In this document: positions 9,101-17,006 of the stretch, in pieces | Numbering within the stretch: position 1 is the first letter of the stretch | Layout: each line of letters starts with the position of its first letter | NCBI RefSeq assembly: GCF_003955715.1 | Contig: NZ_CP034463.1 | Coordinates: forward strand, 6,634,001-6,698,000 | From: Streptomyces aquilus | GTDB lineage: Bacteria; Actinomycetota; Actinomycetes; Streptomycetales; Streptomycetaceae | Reading direction: 5' to 3' | DNA: 64,000 nt | Notes under the pieces: generated by a model | What the model was told of the DNA's origin: nothing | The model's input: only the letters and a program-made list of their open reading frames with translations | Database searches by the model: none | Translations under genes and position numbers: made by a program

Positions 9101-9307
9101 GAACGTCAGCTGCCCGGCCGCCGCCTCGTCCAGCGCGCGGGTGTAGGCCTCGTACTCCTCGGCGGCCGTCTCGGCCATGGCGTCCAGCGCGCCGCGCGCC
9201 CGCGACAGCAGCACACCCCCGTCGATCCGCCCGCCCGACCGCCGCACCTCCTCCTCCACGGCCCGGACCACCAGCCGCTCGGCCTCCACCCGATGGCTGT
9301 CCCGCAT
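6107..9307 (-). CDS. NB-ARC / TPR (STAND-type) protein with hydrophobic N-terminal segment
   Basis: A 1066-residue signalling protein. Order: an N-terminal helical region (1-70), a very hydrophobic Ala/Gly/Val stretch (about 81-127: LLVAGVAAAAAVVADLAL then GVAVGVVGAAATVV), a basic linker, an NB-ARC ATPase (about 215-530) with P-loop GPSGSGRS near 247-254, Walker B VTVVLDDASD near 335-343 and the NB-ARC landmark CGGLPLALRIAGSAL, then TPR repeats to the C-terminus (repeated GEAWAxxQLGxLxLRxGD-type units). The P-loop lysine is replaced by arginine. The ATG at 9307 follows GGAGGGGGA; the frame opens further to 9388 without a better site. STAND proteins act as ligand-triggered switches in regulation or defence; the input here is unknown. 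Confidence 0.85.
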   Translation of the reverse strand: MRDSHRVEAERLVVRAVEEEVRRSGGRIDGGVLLSRARGALDAMAETAAEEYEAYTRALDEAAAGQLTFGQRYAQQGGGTPLLVAGVAAAAAVVADLALGTGAGTALGAGVAVGVVGAAATVVKVAGSHLPAAHHQAGAASQPGGPEQLRLSWLTALEVRGIRPFLDQQRVRSASTGPKKTGPRLKGADKSAAARGRSVLEQSFGQLPEPVAEFAGRRQELGRIRQWVQSARASTETRPTVVVLHGPSGSGRSALALHAAHDLRDYFRGACVVDLRGDSPEEPPLPTRDALLHLLNRLGAPREQLLFRERSSPDQQVKRLSELYHQHLTGLPVTVVLDDASDPEQVRTLVPERSDSLVLVTSRTALQLPADLPAWVHHLPVEALDPAGAEELLSATAQDKSGPYDAESADRIRQLCGGLPLALRIAGSALGPRSPRQLAADLGAYGPVEPIERVLWLRYTDQSDPARRLLRRLALAGRASLGAAAAAALLATDQAEARRQLVALSRAGLLDHVRGDRYRLHDLVRAFAQARLLDEEEPAERASAQERLIVNYAELADSVLRLVDGNMSTRSDRFSPHGFTSLDEALRWLDDESSFITSTLRHAEGVNQAAVLSLLGALCDYCLLRGDLYRLGEISELAQAVDQGLLVRSVQWRTGIAARQLGELDKARTTLTSVVDLYMEAHHDAGAARALCSLGITLHHQGNLTEAAAKLHEALDLQAAPELATDRAWTMHALAAVERDRAHLSEAMDLLTQSLVLHRAGESVHGEAWAHFQLGQLGLRMGDVPRAERELRTALDLYGRTRDARGEAWALTQLARARLVAGDPSPAVDGLRQAASRHRENEDARGEAWSVYYLGQALEEAGNLDLAVRELERSRTMFSRIRDVYGLACARHHSARVTRDQRAAQTGSLRNSGFARQLLVDARADFQRIGVAHGEAWTCLELAVVDAGNARTPQALALCDEAIGLFTSYGDRRGEDWARFLRCTLLPYAAPGGVEIGTAVAQEELSQLSRAGHPSRDEKLDDYVEAYLLLLERGISLESGWQAWRLGMVPNRHAREVMGVAVAARS

Positions 9308-9465
9308 GTCCCGTCCCCCTCCGGTGACAACTTCTTTGCCTATGAGTGTCCTTCGGCCGAGGCGTGAGCGCGAGAGGGCGGCGATCAACGGATGGGGTCC
9401 GGTGACCTTCAGATCGTTCGATCGTTTCTCTGACTGTCGGGCGAACTGTCGAATGGGGAGGAGCG

Positions 9466-10737
9466 GTGAACGAGCCGATGGGGCTGCTTCCGGTGGCGTC
9501 CTATGCGCGGACGTCGGAGGACTTCCGCCGGCGGGACGGTCACGGGGTGCGCCATCAGTTGCGCGTCAACGAGCGGAGCGCTCGCGAGCAGGGATGCCGC
9601 GTGGTCCTCGAATACACCGACAACGGCTGTAGCGCCTCGAAGGAGGGGGCGGTGCGTCCCGGATTCGAGCGGTTGGTCGAGGACTTGGCGCGGGGGTGCA
9701 CCCTGGAGGGGCAGGTGATCGAGGGTGTCGTCTGTGTCGCGGATGACCGGCTGTATCGCCGCGCGGCAGACCTCACCCGCTTTCTTGCCGCTCTGACCTG
9801 CCGTCCAGGGCGCGTCTACGTCGATCCGCAAGGCGTTCGGGACCCGTACTCGCAGGAGGGAATTCTGGAGGCCGTGCGATCACTGGAGGCGGCCGAGACG
9901 GAGACGCGGGTCAGGAGCCGAAGACTGGCGAACTGGCACTGGGCACGGGCTGTCGAGGGTGTACCGCACAGTGGACCGCGTCCCTTTGGCTGGCAGGAGG
10001 ACCGGATCACCCTGCACTCCGTCGAGGCGCCACTCGTGGAGCAGGCCATCGCCGAGCGGCTGACCGGAAAGGCCGTACGCGCCATCGCACGCGAGTGGTG
10101 CGACCTTGGCGTGCGTGGCACCCGAGGAGGCAGGCCAAACGCGCAGACCGTCACGCAGATCATGACCGCGCCCAGAGTGTGCGGTTACCGGGCCAACCGA
10201 GGTTCGCTCCTGTTGGAGCCGGAGACGAGTCGGCCCGTGATCGGTCAGTGGGAGCCCATCGTGGCGCCGGACCAGTGGGCAGCGGTATGCGCGACTTTCG
10301 GTGCGGGCAGCTTGTACCTGCACAGGGGAAGTGGGGCTCCGAGACTCACAGAGAAGCGCGCTGCTCCCCGCCACCTTGCCAGCGGCATCCTTCGGTGCGG
10401 AGCGAGGCGCAGTGACGGCTCGCTGTGTAACGGCGCTTTGTGCGCTCAGAAGGGGAGAAGCAAGAAGAGCCCCTACGTCTATTCCTGTCGCGAGTGCAGC
10501 CGTTGCAGCATCAGCGGACCGCTGGCGGACGAAGCTCTTGAACGGCTGGTGCTCTCTGAAGCGCCCGGGCGGACGCGGCTTCGGGAGGATGCACGTTGCC
10601 GCTGGCAGGTCGGCGAGTTGGGACTGGATGAGAAGCGGAAGATCATCACATCCGTCTTGTCCTGCTGCCGTGTCCGGCCTGGTGTCAAGGGAGAGCACGC
10701 TTGGGACCACTCTCGCGTGCAGCCTGTCTGGCATTGA
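9466..10737 (+). CDS. Large-type serine recombinase (short form)
   Basis: A DNA recombinase of 423 residues. The N-terminal resolvase domain has YARTSEDF (catalytic Ser about residue 16), [11 protein letters not shown] and an [14 protein letters not shown] linker helix; the 'recombinase' domain follows ([36 protein letters not shown]), then a zinc-ribbon-like region ([28 protein letters not shown]) and a C-terminal piece ending DHSRVQPVW. It is shorter than usual phage integrases (450-700 aa), mainly between the zinc ribbon and the C-terminus. GTG 9466 follows GGGGAGGAG. Codon and base use look less GC-extreme than the neighbours, suggesting acquisition. No phage, plasmid-transfer or excisionase gene is nearby. 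Confidence 0.9.
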   Translation: MNEPMGLLPVASYARTSEDFRRRDGHGVRHQLRVNERSAREQGCRVVLEYTDNGCSASKEGAVRPGFERLVEDLARGCTLEGQVIEGVVCVADDRLYRRAADLTRFLAALTCRPGRVYVDPQGVRDPYSQEGILEAVRSLEAAETETRVRSRRLANWHWARAVEGVPHSGPRPFGWQEDRITLHSVEAPLVEQAIAERLTGKAVRAIAREWCDLGVRGTRGGRPNAQTVTQIMTAPRVCGYRANRGSLLLEPETSRPVIGQWEPIVAPDQWAAVCATFGAGSLYLHRGSGAPRLTEKRAAPRHLASGILRCGARRSDGSLCNGALCAQKGRSKKSPYVYSCRECSRCSISGPLADEALERLVLSEAPGRTRLREDARCRWQVGELGLDEKRKIITSVLSCCRVRPGVKGEHAWDHSRVQPVWH

Positions 10738-10786
10738 GCGTAGGTCCGTCCGCCGGTTCGACGGAGCTCTCGGGCAGGATGGGCAC

Positions 10787-12820
10787 ATGCCGAACCGACT
10801 GGCCCATGAGACCTCCCCGTACCTTCTCCAGCACGCCGACAACCCTGTCGATTGGTGGCCCTGGTCGGAAGCGGCCTTTGCGGAGGCGCGCGAGCGAGGC
10901 GTGCCCGTGCATCTCAGCGTCGGGTATTCCAGCTGCCATTGGTGCCATGTTCTAGCGCGTGAGAGCTTCGAGGACCAGGAGACCGCCGACTACCTCAACG
11001 CCCACTTCGTCAACATCAAGGTCGACCGTGAGGAACGCCCCGACGTCGACGCCGTCTACATGGAGGCCGTGCAGGCCGCCACCGGGCAGGGTGGGTGGCC
11101 GATGACCGTGTTTCTCACCCCGGACGCCGAGCCCTTCTACTTCGGTACCTACTTCCCGCCCGCGCCCCGGCACGGGATGCCGTCCTTCCGGCAGGTGCTG
11201 GAAGGGGTGCGCAGTGCGTGGGCCGATCGGCGGGACGAGGTCACGGAGGTGGCGGAGAAGATCGTGCGGGACCTCGCCGGGCGGGAGATCTCCTACGGCG
11301 ACTCGCGGGCACCCGGCGAGGAGGAGCTCGCTCAGGCGCTGCTCGGGCTGACGCGGGAGTACGACGCCCAGCGTGGCGGATTCGGCGGGGCGCCGAAGTT
11401 CCCGCCGTCCATGGCCGTGGAGTTCCTGTTGCGGCACCACGCCAGGACCGGGTCCGAAGGCGCCTTGCAGATGGCGCGGGACACGTGTGAGCGGATGGCG
11501 CGCGGAGGGATCTACGACCAGCTGGGGGGCGGGTTCGCGCGGTACTCCGTCGACCGGGAGTGGGTTGTGCCCCACTTTGAGAAGATGCTCTATGATAATG
11601 CCCTTTTGTGCCGTGTCTACGCCCACCTCTGGCGGTCCACCGGCTCCGAGCTCGCCCGCCGCGTCGCCCTGGAGACCGCCGACTTCATGGTGCGTGAACT
11701 GCGTACGAACGAGGGCGGGTTCGCCTCCGCGCTGGACGCCGACAGCGACGACGGGAGCGGGAAGCACGTCGAGGGGGCGTACTACGTCTGGACGCCCGCG
11801 CAGCTCACCGAGGTGCTGGGCGAGGCGGATGCCGAACTCGCCGCGCAGTACTTCGGGGTGACGGACGAAGGGACCTTCGAGGAAGGCGCCTCCGTACTGC
11901 AACTGCCGCAGCACGAGGGCGTGTTCGACGCCGAGAAGGTCGAGTCGGTCCGGCGGCGGCTCCTCGCCGCTCGTGCCGAACGGCCCGCTCCCGGGCGGGA
12001 CGACAAGGTCGTCGCCGCCTGGAACGGGCTCGCGATCGCCGCGCTGGCCGAGACCGGCGCCTACTTCGACCGCCCCGACCTGGTCGAGGCCGCCGTCGCC
12101 GCCGCCGATCTCCTCGTACGGCTGCATCTCGACGAGCAGGCGCGGCTCGCCCGGACCAGCAAGGACGGGCATGTCGGCGCCAACGCGGGGGTGTTGGAGG
12201 ACTACGCCGATGTCGCGGAGGGGTTCCTGGCGCTCACGGCCGTGACGGGGGAGGGGGTGTGGCTGGAGTTCGCCGGGTTCCTGCTCGACCATGTGCTCGT
12301 GCGGTTCGTGGACGAGGAGTCGGGCGCGCTGTACGACACCGCCTCCGACGCCGAGCGGCTCATCCGGCGGCCCCAGGACCCGACCGACAACGCCGTGCCG
12401 TCCGGGTGGACCGCCGCCGCGGGGGCGCTGTTGAGCTATGCCGCGCAGACCGGTGCCGAGCCTCATCGCACCGCCGCCGAGCGGGCGTTGGGCGTGGTGA
12501 AGGCGCTCGGGCCGCGGGTGCCGCGGTTCATCGGGTGGGGGCTCGCCGTCGCCGAGGCGCTGCTCGACGGGCCGCGGGAGGTCGCCGTCGTGGGGCCCGC
12601 CCTCGATGATCCGGCCACAAAGGCCTTGCACCGTACGGCACTTCTGGGGACCGCTCCCGGTGCCGTCGTCGCCGCGGGGGCCGTGGGGAGTGACGAACTC
12701 CCGCTGCTGGCGGACCGGCCGCTCGTCGGCGGTGAACCGGCCGCGTACATCTGCCGTAACTTCACTTGTGACGCACCGACGACCGAGGTCGAACGGCTTC
12801 GATCAGCCTTGAACGGGTGA
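10787..12820 (+). CDS. YyaL/DUF255 thioredoxin-fold protein
   Basis: A 677-residue protein of the widespread YyaL/SPATA20 family. Residues 1-160 form a thioredoxin-like DUF255 domain beginning [21 protein letters not shown], with the conserved C-H-W-C pair C50/C53 in [14 protein letters not shown] and [12 protein letters not shown]. The rest is an (alpha/alpha)6-barrel-like region ([50 protein letters not shown]) resembling N-acylglucosamine 2-epimerase-type folds. The biochemical function is not established. ATG 10787 is 50 bp after the recombinase stop; the frame is open upstream only through recombinase sequence read in another frame. Confidence 0.9.
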   Translation: MPNRLAHETSPYLLQHADNPVDWWPWSEAAFAEARERGVPVHLSVGYSSCHWCHVLARESFEDQETADYLNAHFVNIKVDREERPDVDAVYMEAVQAATGQGGWPMTVFLTPDAEPFYFGTYFPPAPRHGMPSFRQVLEGVRSAWADRRDEVTEVAEKIVRDLAGREISYGDSRAPGEEELAQALLGLTREYDAQRGGFGGAPKFPPSMAVEFLLRHHARTGSEGALQMARDTCERMARGGIYDQLGGGFARYSVDREWVVPHFEKMLYDNALLCRVYAHLWRSTGSELARRVALETADFMVRELRTNEGGFASALDADSDDGSGKHVEGAYYVWTPAQLTEVLGEADAELAAQYFGVTDEGTFEEGASVLQLPQHEGVFDAEKVESVRRRLLAARAERPAPGRDDKVVAAWNGLAIAALAETGAYFDRPDLVEAAVAAADLLVRLHLDEQARLARTSKDGHVGANAGVLEDYADVAEGFLALTAVTGEGVWLEFAGFLLDHVLVRFVDEESGALYDTASDAERLIRRPQDPTDNAVPSGWTAAAGALLSYAAQTGAEPHRTAAERALGVVKALGPRVPRFIGWGLAVAEALLDGPREVAVVGPALDDPATKALHRTALLGTAPGAVVAAGAVGSDELPLLADRPLVGGEPAAYICRNFTCDAPTTEVERLRSALNG

Positions 12821-12961
12821 AGTCACCACACCCCTACGAAACATAGTATTTATCGGAAGATCCCTCGCACTTCACAGATCACCCATAACCTCTCCACAGT
12901 GACGTGGCAGGAGTAACCGGCCTGCCACGACAGGGGGTTTTCGGGATCTGGGGGGATCTTT

Positions 12962-14230
12962 TTGCTCACGTCTGGCTTCATCGTTGCCGTTTCACTGGCC
13001 TTGTTCTGGATGGCGGCGTTCACTCTGTGGTGGCAGATGCACGCGTGGCGTACGCCCGAGGTGCTCGCCTCCACCCGGTTCAGCAGACCGGACGGGGATG
13101 AACACGTCTCGTTCTCGCTCCTGCTGCCCGCGCGGCACGAGCAGGCCGTCCTCGACCACACCATCCAGCGCCTGCTGGAATCCAGCCACACCGACTTCGA
13201 GATCATCGTCATCGTCGGGCACGACGATCCCGAGACCACGGCGGTGGCCGAAGCGGCCGCCGCGGGCGATCCGCGCGTCCGGGTCGTCGTCGACACCCAC
13301 GAGAAGAAGAACAAGCCGAAGGCGATGAACACGGCGCTGCCGCACTGCCGCGGCGACGTCGTCGGGGTCTTCGACGCCGAGGACCAGGTCCACCCGGAGC
13401 TCCTCGCCCACGTCGACCACGCCTTCCGGACCACCGGGGCCGACGTCGTCCAGGGCGGCGTCCAGCTCATCAACTTCCACTCCAGCTGGTACTCCCTGCG
13501 CAACTGCCTGGAGTACTTCTTCTGGTTCCGCTCGCGGCTCCATCTGCACGCGCAGAAGGGGTTCATCCCGCTCGGCGGAAACACCGTCTTCGTCCGCACG
13601 GACGTCCTGAGGGACGCCGACGGCTGGGACTCCGAGTGCCTCGCCGAGGACTGCGACCTCGGGGTGCGGCTGTCGTCCATCGGCAAGAAGGTCGTCGTCG
13701 CCTACGACTCCGACATGGTCACCCGCGAGGAGACCCCCGGCAGCCTGATGTCCCTGCTCAAGCAGCGCACCCGCTGGAACCAGGGCTTCCTTCAGGTCTA
13801 CCGCAAGAAGGACTGGAAGCAACTCCCGGGCTTCGGGCAGCGGTTGCTCGCCCGCTACACCCTCATGACCCCGTTCCTCCAGGCCTTCTCCGGCGTGATC
13901 ATCCCGCTCAACGTGGCGATCGCGCTCTTCCTCGACGTGCCCGTCGGCATCGCCTTCATCACCTTCCTGCCGGCCGTCACGGCACTGGTGACCTTCGTCT
14001 TCGAGCTCGTCGGACTGCACGACTTCGGCAAGCAGTACGGCCTGCGGGTGCGCTTCGTGCACTACCTCAAGCTGATCGTGGGTGGCCCCTTCTACCAGGT
14101 CCTCCTGGCCGGGGCCGCGATGCGCGCCGTATGGCGTGAGCAACGCGGCCGCAACGACTGGGAGTTGACCAGCCACGTGGGTGCCCACCTCCACAACACG
14201 GCGGTTATCCGAGAGGACGTCCCTGCGTGA
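12962..14230 (+). CDS. Membrane glycosyltransferase family 2 (cellulose/hyaluronan-synthase-like)
   Basis: A processive-type GT2 enzyme of 422 residues. There is an N-terminal transmembrane helix (FIVAVSLALFWMAAFTLWW), a GT-A catalytic domain with SLLLPARHEQ, IIVIVGHDDPET, the metal/UDP motif VVGVFDAEDQVHPE, GGNTVFVRTDVL, the acceptor-site LAEDCDLGVRL and the QxxRW-type KQRTRWNQGFLQ, and then three to four C-terminal membrane helices. It should polymerise or transfer a nucleotide sugar at the membrane. A TTG at 12962 is the best start (GGGGGA just upstream). The 141-bp upstream gap contains an AT-rich patch (about 12838-12855) that may be promoter. First gene of a four-gene coupled operon (GTGA overlap with the next). 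Confidence 0.85.
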   Translation: MLTSGFIVAVSLALFWMAAFTLWWQMHAWRTPEVLASTRFSRPDGDEHVSFSLLLPARHEQAVLDHTIQRLLESSHTDFEIIVIVGHDDPETTAVAEAAAAGDPRVRVVVDTHEKKNKPKAMNTALPHCRGDVVGVFDAEDQVHPELLAHVDHAFRTTGADVVQGGVQLINFHSSWYSLRNCLEYFFWFRSRLHLHAQKGFIPLGGNTVFVRTDVLRDADGWDSECLAEDCDLGVRLSSIGKKVVVAYDSDMVTREETPGSLMSLLKQRTRWNQGFLQVYRKKDWKQLPGFGQRLLARYTLMTPFLQAFSGVIIPLNVAIALFLDVPVGIAFITFLPAVTALVTFVFELVGLHDFGKQYGLRVRFVHYLKLIVGGPFYQVLLAGAAMRAVWREQRGRNDWELTSHVGAHLHNTAVIREDVPA

Positions 14231-15837
14231 CCTCCACCCTTCCCGTGGTGACCGCTCCGAAGGTCCCCGCGCAGCGAAAGCCTGTGCCTGAAGCGCGTTC
14301 GGCCGGCCGAACAAGCCCGTCCAGGCGCCCCGACCTCCTCCTCTGCGGTGCCCTCCTCGTCGCGATCCTCGTCGTGCAGGGCTGGAACATCGCCTCCTAC
14401 CCGACCCTCAGTGACGACGAGGGCACCTACCTCGCCCAGGCCTGGGCCGTCCAGGAGGGCAAGGGCCTCGCCCACTACACCTACTGGTACGACCACCCGC
14501 CGCTCGGCTGGATCCAGCTCGCCCTGCTCACCTGGATACCGAAACTGCTGAGCCCCGACTCGATGACCGTCGGCTCGATGCGGGTCACGATGCTGCTGAT
14601 CAGCGGCATCAGCGCCGTCCTCGTGTACGTGCTCGGGCGGCGGCTGTCCCTGCCCCGCTGGGCCGCCGGGCTCGGCATGGCCCTGTTCGGGCTCTCCCCG
14701 CTCTCCGTCGTCCTCCAGCGGGAGATCTTCCTCGACAACCTCGCGGTGATGTGGACCCTGCTGGCGTTCACCCTCGCCGCGTCCCCGAGCCGCCACCTCT
14801 GGCACCACTTCGGCGCGGGCATCGCGGCGGCGACGGCCGTGCTGACCAAGGAGACGATGATCTTCGTCCTCCCGGCGGTCTTCGTCACCATGTGGCGGCA
14901 CAGCCACCGCGAGACCCGCAAGTTCGCCCTCACCGGCGCCCTCACCGCCTGCACACTGATCGGCCTGGCCTACCCTCTCTTCGCCCTGCTGAAGGGTGAG
15001 TTGCTTCCCGGCGGCGGGCACGTCTCGCTGTGGGACGGCATCAAGTACCAGATGACCAGGCCAGGTTCGGGCTTCATCCTCGACGCCGCGTCCGGCTCGC
15101 ACGGCGTGCTCAGGTCCTGGCTCTACTACGACCGGGTCCTGCCCCTCGGCGGACTCGCGGGCGCGCTCCTGCTCCTCGCCACCTGGCGCTGGTCCGTCAC
15201 CGCCCGCGCGCTCGCCGGACCCTCGCTGGCCGTGGGCATCCTGGCCCTGGTCGCGATGCGGCCCAGCGGCTACCTGCCCGCGATGTACATCATCCAGGCG
15301 CTGCCCTTCCTCGCCCTCGTCCTCGCCGGCGGCACCGCCTCGGTCGCCCACGCCGTCCTCAACCGGATGCGCTGGGTGGGCCGTTACGGCATCGCGGCGG
15401 TCCTCGCCGTCGCCGCCTGCGCGTACGTCGTACCGCGCTGGTACGACGGTGACCGCACCGCCGTCACCGCCGAGGCCAACGCCCCCTACCGGGCCGCCGC
15501 GCGGTGGATGGCCACCGAGGTGGCGCGGCCCGAGAAGACGCGGGTGCTCGTCGACGACGCGCTCTGGCTGGACCTGGTGCACTCCGGGTACCGGCCCGGG
15601 CTCGGCGTCATCTGGTTCTACAAGGCCGACCTCGACCCGGCGGTCACGAAGACGATGCCGCACGGCTGGAAGGACCTCGACTACGTCGTGGCCTCGCCGA
15701 CCGTGCGACGCGACGCGGTCGACCTGCCCAACGTCAAGGCCGCCATCCAGCACTCCACGCCGGTCGCCGTCTTCGGCACCGGCGCGGACCGGATCGAGAT
15801 CCGACAGATCCAGAACGCCACCGGAGGTGCCCGATGA
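14227..15837 (+). CDS. GT-C (GT39/ArnT-like) membrane glycosyltransferase
   Basis: A polytopic membrane protein of 536 residues with about ten hydrophobic helices and a C-terminal soluble domain of ~130 residues after AVLAVAACAYVVPRW. The first luminal loop has the acidic catalytic signature of GT-C enzymes, LSDDEGTYLAQAWAVQEG followed by YWYDHPPLGWIQL, as in dolichyl/undecaprenyl-phosphate-sugar-dependent mannosyl- and arabinosyl-transferases. It likely takes a lipid-phosphate sugar, plausibly made by the DPM1-like product of the next gene, and adds it to an extracytoplasmic acceptor. GTG start overlaps the upstream stop and ATGA overlaps the downstream start. Confidence 0.85.
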   Translation: MTSTLPVVTAPKVPAQRKPVPEARSAGRTSPSRRPDLLLCGALLVAILVVQGWNIASYPTLSDDEGTYLAQAWAVQEGKGLAHYTYWYDHPPLGWIQLALLTWIPKLLSPDSMTVGSMRVTMLLISGISAVLVYVLGRRLSLPRWAAGLGMALFGLSPLSVVLQREIFLDNLAVMWTLLAFTLAASPSRHLWHHFGAGIAAATAVLTKETMIFVLPAVFVTMWRHSHRETRKFALTGALTACTLIGLAYPLFALLKGELLPGGGHVSLWDGIKYQMTRPGSGFILDAASGSHGVLRSWLYYDRVLPLGGLAGALLLLATWRWSVTARALAGPSLAVGILALVAMRPSGYLPAMYIIQALPFLALVLAGGTASVAHAVLNRMRWVGRYGIAAVLAVAACAYVVPRWYDGDRTAVTAEANAPYRAAARWMATEVARPEKTRVLVDDALWLDLVHSGYRPGLGVIWFYKADLDPAVTKTMPHGWKDLDYVVASPTVRRDAVDLPNVKAAIQHSTPVAVFGTGADRIEIRQIQNATGGAR

Positions 15838-17006
15838 GCCACGAGTACACCGCGCCCGTACCGGATCTGACGGCCTCCGAGGTTCCCGAACCGGCCGCCG
15901 TCACCATCGTCGTACCGACGTACAACGAGTCCGCGAACGTCCGCGAACTCCTGCACCAGATCACCGAGTCGGTGCCCGGCCGGCTGCCCTGCGAGGTCGT
16001 CTTCGTCGACGACTCCACCGACGACACCCCCCAGGTCATCCGCGAGGCCGCGAAGGACTGCCCCTTCCCGGTGACCGTGCTGCACCGGGACGAGCCGGTC
16101 GGCGGACTCGGCGGGGCGGTCGTGGAGGGCATGAAGGCGGCGGGCTCGGACTGGATCGTCGTCATGGACGGCGACTGCCAGCATCCGCCGTCCCTGGTAC
16201 CGGAGTTGGTGGCCACCGGGCAGCGGGCCAACGCCGGGCTCGTCGTCGCCTCCCGTTACATCAAGGGCGGCAGCCGCGCCGGGCTCGCGGGCAGCTACCG
16301 GGTGGCCGTCTCCCGCGGGGCGACCTGGCTGACCAAATCCCTCTTCCCGCGCCGGCTGCACGGCATCAGCGACCCGATGAGCGGCTTCTTCGCGATCCGG
16401 CGCAGCGACATCACGGCGGAGGTCCTCCAGCCGCTCGGCTACAAGATCCTGCTGGAACTGGCGGTGCGGAACCGGCCGCGCGCGGTCACCGAGGTGCCGT
16501 TCGTGTTCCAGGAGCGGTTCGCGGGCGAGTCCAAGTCCACGGCCGAGGAGGGGCGCCGCTTCCTGCGCCACTTGGCCGGACTGCGCACGGCGACCCCGCT
16601 GGCCCGCATGATCGTGTTCGGGCTGATCGGGCTCACGGGCTTCGTGCCCAACCTGGTCGCCCTGTGGGCGCTCACGCACGCGGGCCTGCACTATCTGCCC
16701 GCCGAGATCGTCGCCAACCAGTTCGGCGTGGCCTGGAACTTCCTCCTCATCGAGAAGGTGCTCTTCCGCGACCGGCGCCGCCACCGGCACTGGGCCGACC
16801 GCACGGTCCGGTTCGCGCTGCTCGCCAACGCGGACCTGGTGCTGCGCATCCCGCTGATCGCACTCCTGGTCACGCACTTCGGCCTGTCCGCGCTGCCCGC
16901 CACCGCGCTGGCCCTGGTCATCACGTTCGTCCTGCGCTTCGTCGGGACCGAAGCGCTGGTCTATCTCCCGCGTAGAACCCGACGCAACAGGAGCCGCACC
17001 GCATGA
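15834..17006 (+). CDS. Polyprenyl-phosphate glycosyltransferase (DPM1-like GT2 + GtrA domain)
   Basis: A 390-residue fusion. The N-terminal GT2 domain resembles dolichol-phosphate mannose synthase: VTIVVPTYNESANVREL, EVVFVDDSTDDTP, the DxD-like IVVMDGDCQHPP, and DPMSGFFAIRRSDI. The C-terminal ~130 residues are a four-helix GtrA domain (MIVFGLIGLTGFVPNLVALW, QFGVAWNFLLIEKVLF). It probably loads a sugar onto undecaprenyl phosphate and helps flip it, supplying the upstream GT-C enzyme. ATG 15834 is preceded by GGAGGTG; the longer frame from 15504 reads inside the previous gene. ATGA couplings on both sides place it firmly in the operon. Confidence 0.88.
   Translation: MSHEYTAPVPDLTASEVPEPAAVTIVVPTYNESANVRELLHQITESVPGRLPCEVVFVDDSTDDTPQVIREAAKDCPFPVTVLHRDEPVGGLGGAVVEGMKAAGSDWIVVMDGDCQHPPSLVPELVATGQRANAGLVVASRYIKGGSRAGLAGSYRVAVSRGATWLTKSLFPRRLHGISDPMSGFFAIRRSDITAEVLQPLGYKILLELAVRNRPRAVTEVPFVFQERFAGESKSTAEEGRRFLRHLAGLRTATPLARMIVFGLIGLTGFVPNLVALWALTHAGLHYLPAEIVANQFGVAWNFLLIEKVLFRDRRRHRHWADRTVRFALLANADLVLRIPLIALLVTHFGLSALPATALALVITFVLRFVGTEALVYLPRRTRRNRSRTA

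Noticed and set aside
9308..10786. Prophage or integrative element around the serine recombinase
   Set aside because: No structural phage, replication, transfer or excisionase genes, no tRNA target, and both flanks are ordinary chromosomal genes.
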